A stretch of DNA of 64,000 nucleotides, taken from contig JAJFPB010000003.1 of assembly GCA_020881915.1 (NCBI GenBank), positions 5,208,001 to 5,272,000 of the forward strand, in the 5' to 3' direction. The DNA comes from Paramyrothecium sp. XJ0827 (Eukaryota; Ascomycota; Sordariomycetes; Hypocreales; Stachybotryaceae). Numbering within the stretch: position 1 is the first letter of the stretch; each line of letters starts with the position of its first letter. The position numbers and the translations under genes were made by a program. Shown piece after piece: positions 21,948-33,339 of this stretch. The notes below the pieces were generated by a model that worked only from the letters and a program-made list of their open reading frames with translations, was not told where the DNA came from and searched no databases.

Positions 21948-23685
21948 ATGGTCGCCTCGCTTCTCTTAGCGGGCATGTTTGCCGTGGCAAACGTGGCCAA
22001 CGTCGCCGCCATTGAATTGGACGTTGATAATCAAGGTAGGCGTAAAATGCGATCGGCAACTGATCGATCGCGAAGCCCAATGTGGGAACTCGTGCGCCGA
22101 TCAATCCATTCGAGTATCGCAATGTACTGATGCCCACGTCCAGAGTCGATCAAGGCCGCCGCAAAGACCATTGTCCAGGATATGGTCAAGACATACTATC
22201 CCAAGGATGCCACCGTCGGTCTTGTGCGGAGCTTCTACGATGAGGAGCAGCCATATTCACCCAAGGAATCAGCCATGTTTTGGGATGCCCTGCTGAACTA
22301 TTGGTCCCTCACCGGCGACGATCAGTACAACGACAAGATTAGTGAAGGCATCTTGGCCCGCGTTGGAGAGAATGGTGACTTTTTCCCCAGGGAACTCTGG
22401 GAACGATCAGTCAGTTGACCGAGTGACGGTATTGTTTGCCCGACGAAATCCTAACTCTCCTCAGGACAACGAAGACCAAGTCGCATGGGCCCTCGCTTCC
22501 CTTGCCGCCGCCGAGCGCGAACTCCCAAACCCTCCCAACGGCAAACCTCAATGGCTCGACCTCGCCAAAAACATTTTCGACATTCAGGCAAGCAAATGGG
22601 ACATTCAGGAATGCGATGGTGGCATCCGAGCCAACCCATACGCCGGTTACAACGGTGACGGCTACTACTACAAGTACCCTGGCTCCTGGTTCCTGCTCCT
22701 GGCCGCACGTCTTGGCGCTTTTACTGGCAATCAGACGTATTTCGATTGGGCTGAGAAGTCGTACAGCTGGGCCGCTGGAACTCCCGGTCTCCTCACACCC
22801 GACTTTGCTGTCTACTATGGACTACCTCTTACTGGCGGAAACTGCAATGTACCAGTCAAGTTTGAGTATACTTTCAACCAAGCCGCCTTTCTTTATGGTA
22901 GCGCAGTTGTCTACAACGCGGTATGCTTAAAACCCACACTCCACCCCCATCAGCTATGCGTATAGCGTATCTGAAAAGCACGCGAGAATCTAACAATCAA
23001 ACAGACCACCTCCGAGACCTGGCGCAACCGCGTCGAAGGCCACCTTGAACGTTTCTCTACCTTCTTTGTTGGTGAAGCTGACAAGGTCAATGCGACAGAT
23101 TCCGCTAGCGGCCACATCCTGACGGAACAAGTCTGCGCCAAAGTAACCGGATCCTGTAACATGAAAGAACGCTACTACAAATCACTCACCGCGCGATGGA
23201 TGTCCCAAGCCGCCGTTGCTGCTTCCTTCATTGCTGGGAAGACGGACCCCTTGCTCAAAGGATCTGCCATTTTCGCCGCCAAATCTTGCACTGGCAAGGA
23301 GCCTGGAAAGATGTGTAGTATTTGGTGGGAAACTGGCGAATACCTCGCAGACACCAGTACCGCCCTCGCTGAAGAAATCAACGCCCTCGAGATCATTCAG
23401 CAAAATCTCAACGGCCCTCACATCAAGCTCGCCAATGTCAATTCGACGATTTCCGACCCCGAGCCAACCCCAAGCTCCTCCGGAACTGCCCCAACTAGCA
23501 CCGGCAACCCCTCTCCAGGAGACGATTCATCCTCTCCTTCAGAGGGCGATGGAAATGACGATTCTGGAGGCGATGGAGACGATGGAGGAAACGGAGAGAG
23601 CGCAGCCGGTCGTCTGGTCATAAATACTTGGTTTGCTGCGATCGCTGCTGTTGTATTTTACTGGGCAGCATCTGGAGGCTACTAA
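21948..23685 (+). CDS. GPI-anchored GH76 family protein (DFG5/DCW1-like)
   Basis: Four exons, 21948-22035, 22144-22409, 22465-22920 and 23005-23685 (introns 108, 55 and 84 nt), give 496 aa. A signal peptide covers about residues 1-21. The (alpha/alpha)6-barrel region includes FWDALLNYWSLTGDDQYND, DNEDQVAWALASLAAAE and the later GNQTYFDWAEKSYSW. After a Ser/Pro/Gly/Asp-rich linker, a C-terminal hydrophobic segment (VINTWFAAIAAVVFYWAASG) looks like a GPI attachment signal. DFG5/DCW1-type proteins act at the cell surface and are thought to link GPI proteins to wall glucan. The usual catalytic Asp-Asp pair reads Glu-Asp (NED) here, so activity may be altered. Intron 2 uses donor GTCAGT. Confidence 0.87.
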
Positions 23686-24228
23686 TTCATGCTCAAAACA
23701 GAGTTACTTTGTAAGAAGGTCTAATGAAGCATACTCAAACATAATAATCAATGAAGAAGAAAAATGAAAATGAAACCCACAATACATTGAAAGTCTACCT
23801 CGCTTAAGTTTCGACACGCCGGACATGGTCTGGAGCACATATTTGAGCCTGATGTAAAAATTTGAATAGCCTATGCTTCTCAACTGCAAAGTCGGGCAAC
23901 ACTGTGGACACCTCCCTACCAGGAAAGAGCAGCAGCGCTTCTGTGCCAAGCTCTCTGCCTGGCCAGTGTGGCTCAAGAACCCTGCTACATTTATCTTCCC
24001 ATCTACATTTGTCTTGGCGGAGTGGGGAAGGGGGCTCACAAGTTTGCTCTGGGTAAGGCTGAGGGTCCACACCCTTGTTGGCATGAGGCCTAATTTGCTG
24101 CGGCAGGGGCCTAGGTGCATCTACTGCAAGAATAAATACTTGAACTGTCGCCACGAAGAGAGGAACGGATGGATCGTGGACTCGTGCTTGGATCCGTACA
24201 ACGAAGAATCTCGGCTTCTGGTAACGTC
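23686..24228. other. intergenic
   Basis: The 3' flank of the GH76 gene and decayed sequence ahead of the arrestin-like relic. No intact gene was found. Confidence 0.45.
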
Positions 24229-25351
24229 ATGCCCCCAACGTGACTCAAAGCCGACCCCTACCTGGCTATCAGGCTTGAGAGCTCAGGCTCACACAAGACG
24301 TCTAGCCCTGGCGACACCATCACTGGCGATGTCTTCCGCACGCAGCACGCCGTCAGCCCTCGCGCTTTGTGTTACCGTCTGGCTCTGCGGGCGGGCCAAG
24401 ACCCGAATAGGGGTTAGCAAGGGGGGACAGGACATCTGAGTACCGCTCGCGCTTCCCCTTGATAGAGGAGAGGGTTTCGCTTCACAAGATTTACGATGGC
24501 CCACTTCATATCCCTCCTGGTGGAGAGCCCCTCTCGTGGCCATTCACAGTCACCATACCGACGCATGTGTCGCCCCAGGTAGCGAAGATGATAGGAATCA
24601 AGCTATTTGCCACTGGATTCGGAGGCCGTGGCTCAGCAGAGATTACCATCGTCCATCAAAGTATACGGTGACAAGTCAGATGCATATGTAGAGTACTGGG
24701 TGGAGCACAACTTACAACTGGATGGCAAGGGAGACACGCAAGGCAAATTTAACGCCAAAGTTCCTTTCATCCCCCGAAACTACCATACGGGACCGCCGAT
24801 TCTCGAGTCTGGCCAGAAGATCTACAGCCAAATCCGTTATGTTACCTCCCAGCGTCTTGTCCCAGGCATGGAGCGGGCAGAGCTGTCACAAGATGGAGAA
24901 GTTCTATGAAACGTCCTCAGTACCCAAATTCCACTTTCACATTGAGGTTGGATTTCCCAGCGTCATCCAACTCAACCTCTCTGACTTGCCAGAGCGTGCT
25001 AATCCAATAAATATAACGATGCGGGTGAGGCCTGTATGGAAACCTACCAGCCAGGTGCTGCAGGGAGTGCGACAGGAGTTCGGACTGACGACTTTTCGTT
25101 TAATACTAAAATCTACCACGGAAACTCGAGCCGACGGATATTCACGTCCTTACCTGGAGACTACCGACCGCGAAGTCAATCTGACAACGATTTCTACCCT
25201 CCCATCACTCAAAGATAACCCCTCCTCCTGTACGGCTGACGCTCCGTCTCTTATGGTTGGAGAGTTGATCAACCTGCCCGTTGGGTATCAAGGATCAGCG
25301 AATCAACGACTGGTACCTGTGGACATCTTTCCTAATGCTTCTATAGCGTGA
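24229..25351 (+). pseudogene. arrestin-like domain protein, broken by frameshifts
   Basis: Pieces of a fungal arrestin-like protein occur in order but in changing frames. They are LAIRLESSGS with SPGDTITGDVF (about 24263-24345), CGRAKTRIGVSKG, GPLHIPPGGEPLSWPFTVTIPT (about 24493-24564), LPLDSEAVAQQRLPSSI (from 24607) and YVEYWVEHNLQL. The last is KFYETSSVPKFHFHIEVGFPS, which runs on to the TGA at 25349. At least three frame changes, near 24350, 24600 and 24885, have no GT-AG pair that would explain them. Intact relatives are ubiquitin-ligase adaptors that direct endocytosis of transporters. The order of segments is preserved and the gene is otherwise readable, so the decay looks recent. Confidence 0.7.
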
Positions 25352-25710
25352 GAACGTTTTCAGGATGCACTGACTGGATTTAATATCTCGCGCTGAAGGA
25401 GACCGGGGATAGCGATGTCTCAATTTCGAAACATTCGACTTATCAGAAGCGTTTCCCCCATCGTTTTCACTCTACGAGTCTAATTGAGCACCTATTACGG
25501 ACTATATAAAAAGCAAATATTCAGCCGCAGTGTGTTGCTGGTTTAAATACTAAGAAACGGTGACAAGGCTCACAACAAGAAGTAAATAATAACTACCTTA
25601 AACACCGGGACCAAGTACACCTTGAGTCGGAGAGGATTGCTTTAGAAGCGGATTTAGTGGGAGGGCGGCCTATTAATAGTTCTAGTAGATGGAAACATTG
25701 CTTGCGGCAT
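25352..25710. other. convergent spacer between two relics
   Basis: Nothing recognisable. It separates the arrestin-like relic (+) from the SnoaL-like relic (-). Confidence 0.4.
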
Positions 25711-26277
25711 TTATGTCTCCCTCAGTTGCACATAGTCATGATTCCTAATAGTCTTATCATCCTCCCACCACATAAGCGTACAACCAACGAGCCTTTGATG
25801 AGGTTCTTCTTGCTTGGACAACTTTTCCGCTGATTTTTGGTCAGTGCAAGGCTTGCAAGTAATTTCCCACTCCCAGGCCGTGAAGTCCTTGTGGCCATGT
25901 ATGGACAAGGTATCTACCTTGAGATCCGAAAAGTTAATAAAAGTGTGTTTGTATTGCTCTTTGACTCCTTCATAGCCCATGTTTTGGCGGTCAGTACCTG
26001 TATAATCAAGTCAAAACTGCTGCTACATATGTCTAAACAAGAAGTTACATACTAAAGTCGGAATAAATCAAGTTTTCTGGATGGTAAAATTCCCTGATGG
26101 CATGGGGTTTCCACTCCGGTAGGCCCGGATATATTCCCCCAGTCGCTTAGAAATATGACCATGGTCAGCATGTTTTCTCACTTGTATATGTAAAGGCTTA
26201 TTAGGGGCCAGTTTGTCGAAAATACATGAGGAAGCAAATATTGGAATAGATTCAGCAAGCACACCAGAAGACTGGTC
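25711..26277 (-). pseudogene. SnoaL/NTF2-like domain protein, frameshifted
   Basis: The minus strand encodes HIQVRKHADHGHISKRLGEY and AYRSGNP up to about 26103. The frame then shifts by one base and continues as AIREFYHPENLIYSDF. A 55-nt intron (26052-25998, donor GTATGT) follows, and exon 2 reads GYEGVKEQYKHTF and ends RNHDYVQLRET at 25711. This is the cone-shaped SnoaL/NTF2-like fold used by small isomerases, cyclases and binding proteins. There is no ATG: the frame opens after TAA at 26278-26280, and the 5' side runs into the tandem repeat block. The one-base deletion plus missing start make it a relic, unless an upstream exon exists and the indel is an assembly error. Confidence 0.65.
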
Positions 26278-26347
26278 TTATATCAAGTGTGTTAGATAAG
26301 GCAGGTGCTATACACGGTCGTCCTTTCTTGCTAGATAGATTGCCCAC

Positions 26348-26770
26348 CCTGGTTTCGCCGGTCGTAGTAGAGAGAGGGGGTAGGTAGCATTGCAAGCTGC
26401 ACTCATACCCGACACCTCCAGCTCGTACCTTCAAATCAAGTAACCTGGCTTCGCCGGTTGTAGTAGAGAGAGAGGGTAGGTAAGTAGGTAACATTGCAGC
26501 TGCACTCATACCCAATACCTCAGCTTGTACCTTCAAATTTGAGTAACCTGGGTAGTTTCGCCGGTTGTATTAGAGAGAGGGGGTAGGTGGCAATGCAGCT
26601 GCACTCGTACCCGACACCTCCAGCTCGTACCTTCAAATCTAAGTAACCTGGTTCGCCGGTCGTGGTACAAAAAAGGGTAGGTGGCATTGCAGCTGCACTC
26701 GCACCCGACACCTCCAATTCGTGCCTTCTAATCTGAGCAACCCGGTTCGCCTGATTGTGGTAGACGCAAG
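26348..26770. repeat. ~100-bp tandem repeat, four copies plus a partial
   Basis: Copies start at about 26348, 26444, 26547, 26647 and 26741 (lengths 96, 103, 100, 94, then partial). Each begins near CCTGG..TTCGCCGG and contains AGAGAGAGGGTAGGT and GCAGCTGCACTC. Each ends ACCTTCAAAT..GAGTAA. Copies differ by substitutions and small indels. There is no sign that the repeat is coding. Confidence 0.85.
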
Positions 26771-26979
26771 GAGGAGCCCATGTTATAGTTGCTTGCACTC
26801 GACGCGTAACACTCTTTGTTAGGTACATTGTGCCCATGGTAGTGGGTATATTGTTTGTAACACGAAGCTGTAATGAGCAAGATAAAAAGAGCACACTTAC
26901 CTCGCCTTCATCCGATGAATAGGCTTATTTGCTCTCCCAAATACTTTCTACTTCATTTCCTCATCTTCATTGTTCTGTA

Positions 26980-28344
26980 ATGCCTTCTCCTTATCCAAGC
27001 CCATTAGCCAGTATGTCAAGCGGTGATGACGGAGCTTTGACCTTGGGCTTGTTGATGTCAAACCTAAACAACAACAACAACAACAACAGCAACAATAGCA
27101 ACAAACAAGGAGCTGAGGACGCCCAAAATGCGGCTTTTGTAAACCCTGCGATCCCCGACACTGTGCATGTCAGAACCATTGCCCTCGAATTGGTTGTTCC
27201 AGACTTGGCCCTGAGTAAAGGGAGAGCGCTTGGCAGCAATGGCTTGCTAAGTTCGTTTGATAAACCAAGAGCATCCACCAACAGAACACCTCATGGTCCT
27301 CCTAACAAGTACCCTATTGTTGACGCTCTTGACCCCACACGAGTCGCTGTGAAACCCGAAACGGCGAGTCCTCCTGTGCAGAACTTACGCGGCGCACGTC
27401 ACGGGCACAAAAATGGCGCGCTCGAGAAACAACAACTGCAGTTCTGGAAAGAGCATGGCTACCTGGTGCTTCCCGGTGCCCTATCGCAAGATGAAGTTAC
27501 CAACTTACTGCGTACGGTCCACGATATAACGGACACCTTGGCTCGTGGCGGAAAGAATGTCCAAACGCATTTGTATCTAGCAGAACAGCAGTCATACGTC
27601 AGCACCGTCGGCCGGGCACTAGCAACATTGACCGAGAGTAGGTAGAGTTATCAGCTTGCTGTGTGCTGCTTGATAATGTCTCCAGGTGCTTTCGAGCCTG
27701 ACGTCGAGTCCATACAACGCATCGATCGTCTTGGATGTGGTGTTCACCGTGTTATCCCACAGTTTAGAAGCGCTATCATGACCAGCTTCCATGAGGAACT
27801 CGCAAAATCGATGGGATATGATGATCCACGTATTATTCAAAGCCAGATTATCGTCAAGGCCGCCAGGGTTGGGCCTGAAATTGTCCCTCATCAGGATGGC
27901 TGCACTGGTTTCACTGACCCCGTGAGCTACACCACCTTCTGGTATGCTTTGGAAGATTGCACCGTAGAGAACGGATGCCTCGCCGTCGCTCCTGGGAGCC
28001 ATCGTGTGCAGCCAATCACTCGAAGGTGTAGGAAAGATGAAATGGGTCGACCAGGGTTTGTTGACCTTGAGAAGCCAGTTTTTGCCCAGTTTGAGAAAGT
28101 TCCTGAAACAACATTGCCCGAGATGACCGACGATGGAAAGTTCCAGTACAAAAAGCTTGAAGTTAAGGCGGGTACCTTGATTTTGATGCACGGCAATTTG
28201 ATGCATACGAGTGAACCGAATCGCAGCGGTAAAAGTCGGGTCGCCATGAACTTTGGTATCATCGAAGGCTCACGTGAATGGTTGCAGGATAATTACATGC
28301 AGCCGTATGATGGTGAGAAAGAATTCGAAAGGCTTCCAGGATAG
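26980..28344 (+). CDS. phytanoyl-CoA dioxygenase (PhyH)-like Fe(II)/2-oxoglutarate oxygenase
   Basis: Two exons, 26980-27637 and 27686-28344, flank a 48-nt intron (donor GTAGGT, acceptor TCCAG) and give 438 aa. The PhyH domain begins near QQLQFWKEHGYLVLPGALS. The iron ligands are visible as H288-x-D290 (VPHQDG) and His393 (NLMHTSEP). Arg404 (KSRVAMNFG) is the expected 2-oxoglutarate anchor. Such enzymes hydroxylate diverse small molecules. The first ~150 residues are an unusual extension with a polyasparagine run encoded by an AAC microsatellite (about 27065-27105). Downstream Met codons, such as 27013, could also start. The ~100-bp tandem repeat lies just upstream. Confidence 0.85.
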
Positions 28345-29899
28345 ATCAAGATGTTGTCTCTATGTATCCCATGCTAAGGGACAGATAGTGAAAGAGAAGA
28401 TAGTGAAATGAGGAGCCAGCCTCTTGGTGGGAGTAAGCAGCGGTGCTTGCCCGGCAAAATGGACCTTTAGAACCTGTGTCGTAGTCACATCTAAAAGTAT
28501 CTTAGCGTTCAACGACCCCTGCGCCATCTATCTCAAAAGCAATACGGCCACGATCTTCGGCAGACTTCATAACTGTATTGCTCGACCCCAAACGCCTAAT
28601 CAAGATGTCTGTACAATACAATAGTGGTCATCCACCATCAGGCTCTTCCTTCGTACACGATTAGCCTTATTACAGCCTATCTCCTCGCAGAAGCTTGGGA
28701 GCAGGCTTGCAGACTCACACAACACTGACAGCAGAGGTTGACATGATGACCGATGATCTGGTAAGCGGAAGCTTCATCCCGCAGGTTCCGAAAACCCGTC
28801 ATTCTCTTAGGTGAAGATGAGGTTCGACATCCGCCAATTTTAGGCACGCGTAGCGCAAGCAGTGTATAGCTTACCTCTGGAAGTGCCCTAGATGATGGAG
28901 CGTGAACAGGTAAGTTGATGCCTCAGAAAAAAACTTTGGTCGATTATCTGAGAGTGGATGGGCGGCCACTTCTCCCTCCTACGATGTCACGTTTCAGGAT
29001 CGATTCGAAAGTGCTTTGTTTGCTAATGGCCCACCAAACATCCGAGATGCGTGATAAGATTTGTGCTCTACTCTTTGAGGGTGTTCCCACTAGAGACATC
29101 CTCTAAATGATCCCTTGCACGGACGCAGGTCCGTAGAAGCCGCTGACGATCGCGTGGCTGTAAGCGTTGATACCTCACATATGGATGGCTCGCATGAACG
29201 ACATATGGCAGCATGCCTGCTGCCAAGAACACACGTGAATTCTTCTTTGGCCGCATCATGTTTCTTCTTAGCTTAAAGGTATCGTGCGGTGGAATTGGCT
29301 ATACTGACCCCTTATTGCTGTGATCTGGCTGTGCACTACTTACCGACAGGTAATGTTTAGGCTTCCAACCACCGTTATGTCTGATGGGTATTCTGATCGA
29401 ACTGTTCAAAGTCAAGCCTCGTATGTTTCGTTTCGATCGCAGAATCCTAGAAAAGACATCATCTGCGCCATTATGACAAGCCCTTCACCAGAAGCTTCTA
29501 TTCAACACCGTTCGACGCGCAATATTTATGTGCATTTGTCTACAACCACACAATTTGACAGAGGCTCTCGGCACATCACCGAAAACGTTCTGCAGTTCTT
29601 GATACGCATTATGGCACAACATCTCTGCAATATAATATGAAGTTGGGGTAGCTCCGATTGGTATTTTGTGTAGACTAGCGCTTGACTGTATATCTTTGAG
29701 TGGAAAACAAAACCCAATGCAATCGAGCCTCATATCAAGCTTCCATCGTACTTGGCCCAGTGTGCTAAGATTGACCGATTTAGAAACGGCCAGATCCAAC
29801 CTTATGGTTGAAGCAGGTGAAAATTGGAGTGTCTGGGGAGATGGTAGCGACTGGACTGTCGCAATTGGCAAAGCCGAAAAGAGTGACTAAGGGTTTTCG
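28345..29899. other. intergenic
   Basis: The 3' flanks of two convergent genes. Several ORFs of 60-130 codons occur, including one at 29485-29871 on the minus strand, but none shows recognisable protein sequence. Confidence 0.45.
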
Positions 29900-30190
29900 T
29901 TAGGAAATCAGTTTGCATCTTTCTCGCAAACTCAACGTACGAGGCGACGTGACGTCGGAGACCTGTCTGACCCTGAAGCTGGGGTAAGCTAAGAAGGAGG
30001 TCGTGGCAGCCTGGCAAACTCCAGCGTTCTGGTATTGCACATAGGCTTGGCTGGTTTGCAGTGCGCCCTGGCAATCAGGCTCGGGGTAGAACTGGAGGTT
30101 GACGATGCCAACAGCCTGGCGCTCCTCAAGTGGGGCAGCGGTGGCGCCAGAAACGGCGAAGGCAAGGCTGAGAAGACCGGAGAACTTCAT
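29900..30190 (-). CDS. small secreted protein
   Basis: A 96-aa ORF starts at ATG 30190 with a clear signal peptide (MKFSGLLSLAFAVSGATAA) followed by PLEER, a possible processing site. The mature part reads LQFYPEPDCQG and VQYQNAGVCQ, the layout of many small secreted ascomycete proteins with Cys pairs. Only three Cys are present and the C-terminus (SLRERCKLIS) seems short, so the 3' end may have an unrecognised intron or be truncated. The function is unknown. Confidence 0.6.
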   Translation of the reverse strand: MKFSGLLSLAFAVSGATAAPLEERQAVGIVNLQFYPEPDCQGALQTSQAYVQYQNAGVCQAATTSFLAYPSFRVRQVSDVTSPRTLSLRERCKLIS

Positions 30191-30293
30191 TTTGAAGGAG
30201 GACGTGGAATCTGTGGGGTAGAGGCTTGTAAAGTATTGACTATGAAGGATGGCGGTGGTGGAGAGTTGTTTGCTTTCGAAGGGAGAGGCCGCG

Positions 30294-30304
30294 CTTTAAA
30301 TATG
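30294..30304 (-). promoter_or_regulatory. TATA-like element of the small secreted protein gene
   Basis: On the minus strand this reads CATATTTAAAG, about 105 bp upstream of the ATG at 30190. Confidence 0.4.
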
Positions 30305-32111
30305 TGAAGCATCTACTATAACTCTTCATCTCTCTATGCTGTCCTTGATTGACCCACCGAACCTTATCCAATGAAAGTAAGAGATTAACTGCTGATGCTT
30401 GACATCCAACCAGAAGCTGCGCATGCGAAGTGTGAAGAATCGGTGAAATAAGACGACTTGCGGACCTTCTCTGGTGGTCTCTAAGCGATGCCTTTGCGCA
30501 GCATGGTTCTCCACCGAAGCTGGCACTGCAAACCGCAAACTCCGAGATCATGGTTAGCGTAGGCTGCTCATCCTGGCGCTGTAAGAAGAAGGATCACCAG
30601 CCTAGGAGATTCTCGCTTCCAGGCAGCGCAAACGAAACCTAAGCCATATTTGAATGTTCAGTGAAGGATTGACAGTGTACTGAAAGATACAAGCCTCAGG
30701 AGATTCCGCATTTGAGCCACCAAGAGCCTGTCACCCTCGAAATATAGGCTTTGTTGCCTCAAGTTTGATCTTCGTAGAAATATAGCCGCCGCACAAAGAA
30801 CCTTTATCCATACGGTACTGCAAGCGGTTAGTGCTAGGATCTCGGATCTAGTTCCTCACGTGCCGAATCCTTCGTCGGACTTCCAGGAGTCAAAGTTCGC
30901 TTTCCGGATGCTATGTGGTTTATGAACCCTGCAGCAATGCAAGGGTCGGGAGGTAATATTTGTGAAGCCCGGAAACTCAACCCGTCTAACCGTCCAATAA
31001 GACCCAGTGAGGATACATAGCCGCCCGCGCTAGAGGAATACTTTCAGCTCTACAGATTTATTTGAATGACACTACGGCTTCACCTATCTTGGCGTTAGCG
31101 AACCCATTGCGTTCGGCTGTAAATGTAGTCTCGTCACTTGGTAAACGGATCAACCGGGAATGCATCCGCGTATAACAAAGGAAGACACTGCTGCCATGTT
31201 AGGCAGGTGTAAGCATCCCTTGATCCAGTGAGTATCGTCTAAAAGGCCTTGAGGACAACGAAGTTGCATAATAGACGCATTGCCTAATCAACTATGCATG
31301 CCGGCTGATTCTCCTTGACCCCTGCAATCATCTTTCATAGGTTGTTTTACCCAACTAAGTGCTTATTGCATCCAGCCGCTGCATGTTAAGTTATGCTGAA
31401 GCCCGACGGAAGAAATGGCGGTGGGAGGGAAGCAACCGCACGGGAAGTAGATTAGAGAATTAAGTCGTATATTTGCGCAGACAACCACTAAGTCTAAGTC
31501 GGCCGTTATCAACATGGGTAGACAACAAATGTACCGGGTATTTTGTATTTGTTTCCGGGGGTTTGGTAATCATGATAGCTACGGCACTTTGGAATTCATC
31601 GCTATCAAGGCCATCACCTCATGGGCATAAATCTTACCGCTAAGTGGTTGGAGAGGATATGCACACACGTCCAAGCATCCGACACAGATAGGAGTTATAG
31701 TTGCCAGTGAGACCGCCACAGATGAAGGCTCCAGTCCAGTCCGAGTTGCGGACTTGGTTGATCTCGTCAATTACGAGAAGCATATAACCCAAGAGGGAAA
31801 CCTGATTGTATTGCTCTCTTATGAAATCTCACCGTGTTGTGAAGCGATAGCCATAGCTGCCTGTTTTGCAGCAGTATCATTTCGAATGGAAGTCGCACAA
31901 TAGCGATCCTCACATGAATATGAAGGGGATTAATAGTCAGTTACATGGTGCAGTGGGTAGGACACGAGTGTTATGCTTAATTCCGTAAAAAGGTCATGAA
32001 AGAGAAGTCTGAAGGTGTCCTCTATATTACACAAAGAACTGAATCCAGCCCAGTCGAACAAATGTTACCCCGTAATGCACCAAGCATACATCTGCAAGAC
32101 ATGTTACCAAT
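30305..32111. other. long intergenic region
   Basis: About 1.8 kb with stop codons frequent in all frames. No gene, RNA gene or repeat was recognised. Confidence 0.45.
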
Positions 32112-32536
32112 TTAGCATCGGTTACGGAAGGACCAGATGTGGTCATTGAGGAACGATGGGACGGTGGGAGCAGAACCACGCTGTTTCCAACTGGATCCCT
32201 GGCAGTTCCGCTCGCTGGATCTATTGTCAGCTGACGAAATCTTGAGTACTCAACGCGATGTTCATACCGGTAAAAGGTAGTGCAACCATCGTCTCCTCCA
32301 ACGGAGCTGGCTCTGTCGCCTTTACCGTTTAGGTTCCCTATTAGTGTCAGTGTATTGAACGTGCCTTTTTGAAATGAAGTGGTCAAAAGGAAGAAGCTAG
32401 GCGTACAGCACGTGTTGTCATTGATTCGGACCTCGGGATGACCAACTCCTCCGTAGTTGATGTCATCAAACAGAGCAAAATCTCTGGCCACGGCAACCGA
32501 GGCCAGCAGAGTAATTGTGAGGACAGTGAATTGCAT
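32112..32536 (-). CDS. small secreted four-cysteine protein
   Basis: Three exons, 32536-32407, 32337-32268 and 32220-32112 (introns 69 and 47 nt), give 102 aa. The signal peptide is MQFTVLTITLLASVAVA. The mature protein carries CWNLNGKGDRASSV, GCTTFYR, NCQGSSW and SFLNDHIWSFRNRC, so four Cys are available for two disulfides. Without splicing, the frame would run on as a longer, low-quality ORF to 32027. The spliced form gives a compact protein that ends right after the last Cys, which supports the model. The family looks like small secreted proteins of fungi with a YGG-containing start (DDINYGG, distantly crystallin-like). A role in host or microbe interaction is only an inference. Confidence 0.8.
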
Positions 32537-32635
32537 GGTGAATAGCGAGATACTTTGTTTTGAAAATTCGGGGACCCAATGTTGGAGTGAGTTGTGAAGT
32601 GAGATGAATTTCTGTGTAAGGTGCAGTAGAGCTGC

Positions 32636-32646
32636 GTATTTAAATG
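32636..32646 (-). promoter_or_regulatory. TATA-like element of the four-cysteine protein gene
   Basis: The minus strand reads CATTTAAATAC, about 100 bp before the ATG at 32536. Spacing and sequence resemble the element in front of the small secreted gene at 30190. Confidence 0.45.
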
Positions 32647-33339
32647 TTTTTTTTGTCGTAAAGCTGTTGAATAGCACCAAAACAAGGTCAAGTTTGTACA
32701 GTCATTCAATGTCTATCCCTGTGTGTGTAAACGGCCGGAGTTAAGCTTGCTCAGTAGCTAAGCCAGGGAATGATCGAATAGGATAGACCTGGCGATCTAG
32801 TAATTACGATGCTGGCTCAACTTGGTGTTTGCCAAACCAAAGGTCATTTTCTCGTCGCATCAATTCTCCAGATTAGGCCATAGTAGTGTTAGTACAGCCG
32901 TAGGATCCCAAAATGGGCTCGGGATCTCCCCTGGGACCCTCGTCTCTGATTCGTCTAAGCGGCAAGCAAAAAAAGAAAAGCATTGACAACCAATAGGCTA
33001 AGAAATCCTGCACGGGTAAGCTGACTGCGTAGCTCATGCCGTCGCAAGTGGGTCCCGGACTTAAGGAGACAGTAAAGTGGGAACGGTAATGGTAGAGGAA
33101 GCGGATTGATAATTGTTTTGTTTGTTCACTGTGTTCTCGCAACATTTAGAGTTGATTGAACTCTAATCGACGAATCAAAATTATCTCCTCAGTCATCGCC
33201 TCCGTGCTTGTCTCTTTCGAAGTTCTACATCTATTTTCACCGCACGGTATCATCGTAAGATCGCGTGATGTTGCTGCCAACGCCTCATTATACTTGGGAA
33301 ACAGAACTGTATACTTGGCAGGTCTATCTGTTACTATCC
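32647..33339. other. intergenic
   Basis: Upstream of the four-Cys gene and downstream of the thioesterase. No gene was recognised. Confidence 0.45.

Noticed and set aside
29485..29871. 128-codon minus-strand ORF
   Set aside because: No recognisable motif and overlapping ORFs on both strands; not supportable.
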